From positions 2,294,001 to 2,358,000 of the forward strand of contig OY752146.1 in NCBI GenBank assembly GCA_963573315.1: a DNA stretch of 64,000 bases, read 5' to 3'. The position numbers and the translations under genes are program-made. The notes beneath the pieces are model-generated. The model worked only from the letters and a program-made list of their open reading frames with translations, was not told where the DNA came from and made no database searches. Below are positions 58,001 to 64,000 of the stretch, piece after piece. This DNA comes from Entomortierella parvispora. Its lineage: Eukaryota > Mortierellomycota > Mortierellomycetes > Mortierellales > Mortierellaceae. Numbering within the stretch: the stretch's first letter is position 1; each line of letters starts with the position of its first letter.

Positions 58001-60280
58001 TTCATTAATTCAAAATTACCTTGTGGCAGCACTTTGCGCATGCGCCCTGTCGGATCTGCCCACTCTTGGCAAGATGAACAAAGATCTCGAGGGTCAGGGG
58101 CTCGGGTTCCGTGCGAGACTCACCAGCAGTGTTGATGGCTTCGCGGCGACCAACGCGAATGGAAGGGAAGGCAGGCGAGAGAGTGGGTCTTGTCTTGACC
58201 AGGTGCAGCTTGATCAGGAACTGTTGGCCTGTGCGGACTTCCTCGACCACAGGGGTTGAGATGATAGCGCCAGTTTCTGACAACTCCTCCAATTGATCTT
58301 TCTTTTGGATAACTCGCGCATTAAGCGAGTAGACAGACATGTCCTCGTTCTACAGTGAAGTGTGAATACGATGGTTAAGCACCGCTACGTCCAAGTCGAT
58401 TGTTGGATCGAGAGGAAAAACAAGAGTGATCGGGGGGTAGGTGGCTTTAAGGAGACAGGGACCATGGGTCAATTGATCAGAGGGAGGGTGGGTGAATAAA
58501 GACGACCAAATCGGGGGTAGGAGACAAAGGTATAAGGGCAAAGGACAGTGAGAGGGGGGGGGGGGGAGGGGGAGAAAGAGAGGGAAGGAGAGGGAAGGGA
58601 GATTCTGGTGGACAGGAAAGGGACAGATGCCTCCATACCAATGTCTAAGCTGCCGTTACACTCCACCAGTGCTTGTGGATGTCATGGACATTAACAGAGA
58701 AAAAAAAATGAAAAACAATGAAAATGAAGTTACGCGAGAAAGCGACCGACTCTTATGGATCTCGTTTCGCTCAACAGCCTTCTCCACTTTGTGCGATGCT
58801 GCGTAGTGGAACCAGCGAAGCGCGATGACGGAACGTTTGACGCGAACGAGAGAAAAAGAAAAAATAGGAATGCGAAATATCGCGGAATCGCAAAAATTGA
58901 ACAACAACATTGAAGACAGGAGCGAAAAATCAAAAGAGAGACAAACCTCGTCAATGGCAATTGTCCGCACAGTGGTGGCAATTGCGGCGCTTGTGGACTT
59001 GGTGCCCGGAGTAATAATGGAGGGCATCAAGGGGGAGGCTGAAGAAGATGAAGTTGGGTGGTCGATCACTGCAGTGGTTGCTGCTCTGTCGCTGCCACTA
59101 GTAGTGCTTGTGTGCGAGAGTCGCCTCGAGACATCGTCTTCTGTATCAAACAACAGATTGGGAAAGGAGAAAAGGGGAAAAGGAGAAAAGGAGAGCATCA
59201 ATACAACAGCCAGGATAAGGACCAACGTTCTGCGACTGGCGACCGATCGCAAAGGACGAGAGGAGGTCTGCGATTTTGAAGGGCACTTCCCCGTGTCGCT
59301 GTGTTTTTGGATTTGAAATCAGATCGCAGTCCTGAATACGACTTGCGATTCGCGTGTCTTTCAGTCGCTTTTTTTGTTTCTTTCGGCGGATTGTTGTCGC
59401 TAGTACTGGTTTTCGCGCAAATGAAGAAAAGAAAACAATGCAAATGACTTACGGGCTTTGGTCGTCTCCTGCAAGCGCGGAACATTGAGCAAAGTGCGAT
59501 GGCTCAGCAGACCGTCAGCCTTGATCCATGAGGAACTGTTCGGTACAAAGGAAATGTTAACGCCGCTGCCTTGATCAGCGTTGTTGTTGGTGAGAGAGGT
59601 GCTGTCAAAAGTCTGGAATGAAGAGACAGAGGCCGAGGAGGACGCTGCGGTGCCCATCTGTATATCAGCAGGCCCAGATGACGACGACGAGCTGGAGTCT
59701 GAAGGGGAAGGCGCAGAGCATGCAGCCTGATGGCTGAGGTGACCCGCGGAATCTGTCTGTTCAAACCCGAGAAAGAGGGAAGACAATTCATCCTGCCGAT
59801 GCTTTTGTTGTTGCGGCCACTGCTGCCGTTGCTGCAACTCGAGCTGATCCAATATCAGGTCAGCATTCAACAGAGACTGCTCCTGTTCCAGCTTTTGTAG
59901 AGATTGTTGCTGCTGATCCAAATGGAGTTGTAGTTGAACCGACTGTTGATGCAAATGATGCGCTTGCTGTTGTTGCTGTTGCTGTTGCTGTTGTAGTGGC
60001 TGTCCTTGCTGCTGTAGGCGCCGCAGTGGATGTGCAAGGGAGAGGGCCAGGAAGGGATTATGGGTTTGGAAGGGTGCTTGGGGAAGAGTTAGGATGCCCA
60101 TTGAGGAAGATGGCTCGGAGGTATGAGCTTGACCCGTGGAGAGAGTGGGGATGAGGAGAGGATGGAGAGGATGCAAGGTTTGTAACGAGTTAAGCCCCGA
60201 AGAAGATGAAAAGACTGTGGATGGTTTGCTTAAAGCGGACGAAAAGCTCGTATCCACAAAATGACTGTTATTGCTGTTGC

Positions 60281-60316
<36 letters not shown>

Positions 60317-61100
60317 CGCTATTGCTGTTGTTGGCAAGAGGAAAGAGAGACGACGGAGAGGTGACGGGCAGGAAAGAAGAAGAGGACGGCGGTGCCAGCA
60401 AAAGTGTAGAAGTAGCAGGCGGCGATGAGGAGGAAGGGGTGGCAGAGGCAGCAAAGAAAGGATCTTCTGCGATCGGTGGATCGCGCGAATGAGCTGGAGA
60501 AAACTGCTTTTGGGACGATAAGTGCTGTTGCTGTTGCTGCTGCTGCTGATTTTCCATCTGGCGCTGGCGCTGGCGCTGCTTGAGCTGCAACTGCTGGACC
60601 TGGAGTTGGGCTTGATGCTGCCTCTGCAGAAGAAAGAGACGTTGCTGTTCCAGCCTTAACGAGTGTTGCTGTAATTGATCAGGCTGCTGTTGCTGTTGCT
60701 GCTGCTGCAATTGTAGTTGCTGTTGTTGTTGGTCTTGAAGAGGATCGATCTGCGATAGTTGCTGAGAGAGGTGGACGTCGTGTTGCGGGGGCGGTGGTGG
60801 CTGTGCAGGCTGGGGGTCTTGACTTGACCGTCGGTTCAGGCTCCGTTTCGAGCTCGTTGATGGAGACGACGAAAACGCCCCAGAGAGCTGTTGCTGCTGC
60901 TGCTCGGCAACAACAGTCAGAGGTGCTGCCAGCGTGGACAGGAAGGGTGCGGACGAGTATCGAACATTAAGATCATGACCGTACAAAATACTGCTGTTTT
61001 CAAGGTTGCCGCCATTATCTCCCACCGGCGGCAAAGTCGACGCCTCGGACGACGTCAAGAAAGCGGTCTGCATTGGCTCAAAGTGCGATTGAGAGTTCAT
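55016..61100 (-). CDS. Spt23/Mga2-like IPT-ankyrin transcription regulator with duplicated N-terminal domain, 5 exons
   Basis: Exons on the minus strand 61100-59453, 59140-58947, 58349-58020, 57854-56474 and 56379-55016 join in one frame to 1638 aa. Residues 1-550 are low complexity with many Gln runs and an Asn run. At about 625-830 is the Spt23/Mga2 N-terminal-type domain (VRTGQQFLIKLHLV; GACAKCCHKYGPASPIL; AKVVCSSTDHGERGNKDRY; TPPIMCSGHHKAKRTYP). An IPT/TIG domain follows at about 945-1030 (HPRILEVRPDHGPIRK) and ankyrin repeats at about 1120-1190 (DGSSLLHLSILLG; MTPLRYAVLKGNEAMAREL). The C-terminal 250 residues repeat the pattern of the first domain (FRTGDSFTVAMKIS; CQACSKFLHEHRKLSP; ARVNCSSLHHLVHRERV; STLPIMFQSYSR). 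Yeast Mga2/Spt23 are ER-anchored activators of the fatty acid desaturase gene; no hydrophobic membrane segment is visible here, so it is probably a soluble nuclear protein. The promoter lies in 61101-61658. Confidence 0.82.
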
Positions 61101-61658
61101 GGTCAAGGCAAAAAAGCAAAGTTAAAACCCGGAGAGAATCTCTTGCGCTTGCGCGGGAAGAATGTCAGCAAAAATGGAACGCAGGGGAGAATGGGATTGA
61201 GTAGATGGCGCAAAAGGTCAGACAGAGTAAGAGGGAAGAATGACAATTGCGCGAAAAACGAAATGAGCTGCGATGCGCGAATAGAGGAAACAAAAAACGA
61301 GTGGTCTTTTTTTAGGATGCCGGCTGGGGGGAAGAAAGGCAGTGTGTATGTTATTGCAGTATCATGCCAGACGATTGACAGAGGGGAGAGGGGAGGAGGA
61401 AGAAGGATGAACTCGAACAGGGAAAGAACAAAGGGAGGAAAAGTCGGGAGGAGGGATGCAGATGAGCAAGACGCAATGTCTGCGTGCACACATGCAACGA
61501 CGCAACCAGGGAGACGGGAGACGAGGGCGTCGTTTGTTTCCCTCATTGCATATCTGCACGGCGATGGAACAGGTGTGTGGGTCGATACGCTGCAAGGGGC
61601 CAAACACCCCGGATCTCTCGATTTTAATAATATCCAAGAAAAAAAAAAGAAAAAAAAA
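61101..61658. promoter_or_regulatory. Intergenic: 3' UTR of the TACC gene and promoter of the Spt23-like gene
   Basis: 558 bp between two minus-strand genes. It contains GGGAGGAGGAAGAAGG-type purine tracts and an A-rich run at about 61640-61655 just after the TACC stop. No defined binding site is claimed. Confidence 0.45.
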
Positions 61659-64000
61659 TTATCCGAGTTTCGAAATCAGCTCCTCCGAGAACATAATCAG
61701 GTCTTCGTTCTCTTTGGTCTTGCTCTCCAGCGCTTGCTCTAGACTTCGCATGTGCATCTCCTGTTGTCGCATTTGCGCCCGGACTTGTGCCAGCTCATTC
61801 TCAAACATCATCCTAGCCTGCTCCATCTCCTGGCTCGCGTGCACCAACCTGGCATCTGCGTGTGCTTTCACACCCTCATAGCGTGCCTCGCTGGTCTCAA
61901 AGTCTTGCTTCAATGTCTCCACTGCCTTGCGAAGAATGTTCTCGTTCTGTTTTCAGACGTACGCGGATGCTCTGTTAGTTCCAATAGCAGCCTCCAGTTA
62001 CCATAATACACTTCGTCTGGAGCACGTTTTTACCTCAACATGTTTGACGTTAAGATCTCTCAGCTCGTCATAGCGGACCTTTAGGAGGATAAACGCCTCC
62101 TCTGTTTCCTGTTTGCTTTCTGATAATTTCTTGTTTTCATCCTTCATACCCTGAATCTCGGCGGAGGTGCTCACTATTTAAAGGTCGACATAAGATTAAC
62201 ACGTACTGTCCGTAAAAATCCCCGTGAAGTCTGATAAAAGACATACCGGCAATATCAGCAAGACTGGATTCAAACTCATCCAGGACACTCTTGAGCTGTT
62301 GCTTCTCATTCTTTTCCATCTCAAGCGAATTTTTGAGTTCTTCGATCTCATATTGATAGATGGCTGCCTCTTGCTCGGCCTAGAGAGACATAACATAGAG
62401 TGTGAAGTAGAGTTATCATCAACTGTATCCCCAACATGCCTCCTCGACTCAACGATTTTGCCCTTTCTTACCGATCGTTCATATTCCTCGCGAATCTCAT
62501 TTGTGATCTCAATTCGCAGATCCATACGAACGTTCTTTTTCATATCCTAAGTGATTAAAGATGTGCCACCTGTCAGCACTCGGTGAAATGATCATTTTAC
62601 CCAATGATACCAACCAGCACTCACCTCCATTTCACGGATGCTGTATCTTGGAGCATCCAGGTTGGTCGAGTCCCGGATCCTAGATGATAACATGATGCCG
62701 CTTGGCCGGCGGACCAAATTTCCCTCTTTCTTGTCACTTCCCAACTTTGTTCCAGAAACTGTTAACGAGGATCCATCATCTGTACTCTGTGACTCATCCT
62801 GGCTATTCTCTCCGTTATCAAGATCGTCTAATCCGGCAAAGGACACAGATGGAGCCAGAGTCTCTCCTACTCCGCTCTCCTTTGTTCCGGCAAGTTGCAA
62901 AGGATCACTATCTGAAGGAGAAGGACCCTGGTCTGAATGTGAGAGATCCTTGTCAACTTGTGAGCGATCCTGCTCCATCCCCTTCATTGTTCGCTCTTTT
63001 GCCTTTGAGATAAGGCCATTCATCAGATTTGCTCGCTTCTCCAACAAGGTCGAGTGCTTTGATGCCATGGGCGAGAGGCTCTGAGAAGAATTAAAGGCGG
63101 ACTCTGGTGATGAAATGGCAGGCGTGAAGGAAGACGTGAGGATGTTGGCTTCCCCAAGATCGCTCGAGAGCATTGAGGTACCATTTGCTGTCGACACATT
63201 GGGAGCATGGGCCATGGCCAGTGTCCGCTCCAAGGACTGGAAACCCTGTCCGGTGGAAAGAGGTGGACTGATATCCAGCCTTGAGATTTCTGCACTACTG
63301 GACATCCACTCTGCAAACGACTGGGCGTGACTCTCATGAAATTCCATGGATTCGTGGAGCTGCATTTCTTCGTTTACAAGAACGTCGGTAGCAGACAAAT
63401 TAGACCTCACATCGAGATCCTCGCCATCATAGTCGGAATCGTCAGAGTAATGAATGGTCGTCGTTAGGTAGTTGGCTCCAGGATGGTCGCTGACGCTGAC
63501 GTTCTGGACTACAAAATCGACCTCCACATCTGCTGGCTCCTGCTTGCCGTGGTCGTACCCTTCTCCTCGCCTTGCATCGCCCTGGTAATGTGCCTCCTCT
63601 GCATCATGAAAGTCATCATGATCTCCCACAGTCGGAGAGTCAGGCTGCGACACAGGAGAATGCAACACGACTTTGACCGCTTCGTCGATTTTCGGACGAT
63701 CGCCGCCATTGAATGGACTGCTGAACCCAGTGGACCCCCTCGAGGTCGAAAGTGGATCATGACCCTGATCCACATCCTGATCCTCGAAATGTTTGTCAAA
63801 GGAGTCGGCATCGTGGAGGTTTGAATCTTGTCCAGACGTAAACGGTTCGGGCTCCACCGCCACAGAACGGCTACTCCTGAGCACCTGGTCCAAGGAGAGG
63901 TGTGTAGCAGCATTGGTCAGTGCAGCCACGACCATGTTATCTTGATCCCGCGGAGAGCCCCTACTTGTCACAGCTCTGGCAAGAGGACTGGAGGGTGTGC
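61659..64000 (-). CDS. TACC-domain protein (Alp7/TACC3-like), 5' end beyond the window
   Basis: TACC proteins bind XMAP215/Dis1-type polymerases and target them to spindle poles (family knowledge). Exons on the minus strand run from beyond 64000 to 62625, then 62546-62472, 62379-62247, 62173-62034 and 61946-61659, all joining in frame. The visible N-terminal part (about 458 residues, still open at the window edge) is acidic and disordered. From exon 2 on the protein is a continuous coiled coil; its end is the TACC signature (YEGVKAHADARLVHASQEME; LEQALESKTKENEDL; FSEELISKLG as the very last residues), close in pattern to the end of animal TACC3. Fungal counterparts such as fission yeast Alp7 are shorter. 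The family call rests on the C-terminal pattern and is fairly firm. Confidence 0.85.

Overview
The window looks like nuclear DNA of an early-diverging filamentous fungus, most likely Mortierellomycota or a close Mucoromycota relative (inference). The reasons are short GT-AG introns of about 50-120 nt, Gln/Ser/Asn-rich disordered proteins, and a mix of ancient genes rarely seen together in Dikarya: a full ASPM, a TACC protein, a type II inositol 5-phosphatase of the OCRL/INPP5B kind, and a ZGRF1-type helicase. No rRNA, CRISPR or bacterial feature was seen, and no tRNA was recognised by eye. Exon models below were built by hand from splice signals and reading-frame continuity; every model marked as such keeps one open frame from first to last exon.

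Layout. 1-1.4 kb: arm of a dispersed non-coding repeat with two satellite arrays. 1.6-2.5 kb: decayed relic of a HEAT-like gene. 2.8-8.5 kb (minus): ASPM. 8.5-16.2 kb: long low-complexity intergenic DNA with one small intronless Ser-rich gene (12.3-13.2 kb). 16.2-20.5 kb (minus): large disordered coiled-coil/one-TM protein of unknown function. 22.2-27.9 kb (minus): 20-exon ZGRF1/Mte1-like helicase, divergent from a WLM (Wss1-like) metalloprotease at 28.2-29.4 kb. Importin-4/Kap123 (29.7-33.3 kb) and OCRL/INPP5B (33.7-39.1 kb) follow on the plus strand.

From 38.8 to about 54.8 kb is a repeat island. The 3' end of OCRL plus the dispersed repeat and further DNA (about 38.8-46.2 kb) recur, diverged, in the same orientation at 50.9-53.1 kb, where only a pseudogene scrap of OCRL remains. 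The first copy was invaded by a 175-bp element with 8-bp direct repeats, which was in turn split by an apparently intact 4495-bp hAT transposon with 218-bp terminal inverted repeats and its own 8-bp target duplication. The second copy supplies the empty site. Between the copies are an intronless F-box gene and decayed coding DNA; beyond them is a secreted Cys-rich TIL-like protein.

55.0-61.1 kb (minus): Spt23/Mga2-like regulator whose N-terminal domain is duplicated at its C terminus and which lacks a membrane anchor. 61.7-64 kb (minus, runs off the edge): TACC-domain protein.

Functionally, ASPM and TACC are both spindle-pole/microtubule proteins; the divergent helicase and WLM protease are both expected to act on blocked replication or crosslinked DNA; the other core genes are housekeeping trafficking functions. 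The most unusual material is the nested-transposon segmental duplication and the two-headed Spt23-like protein.
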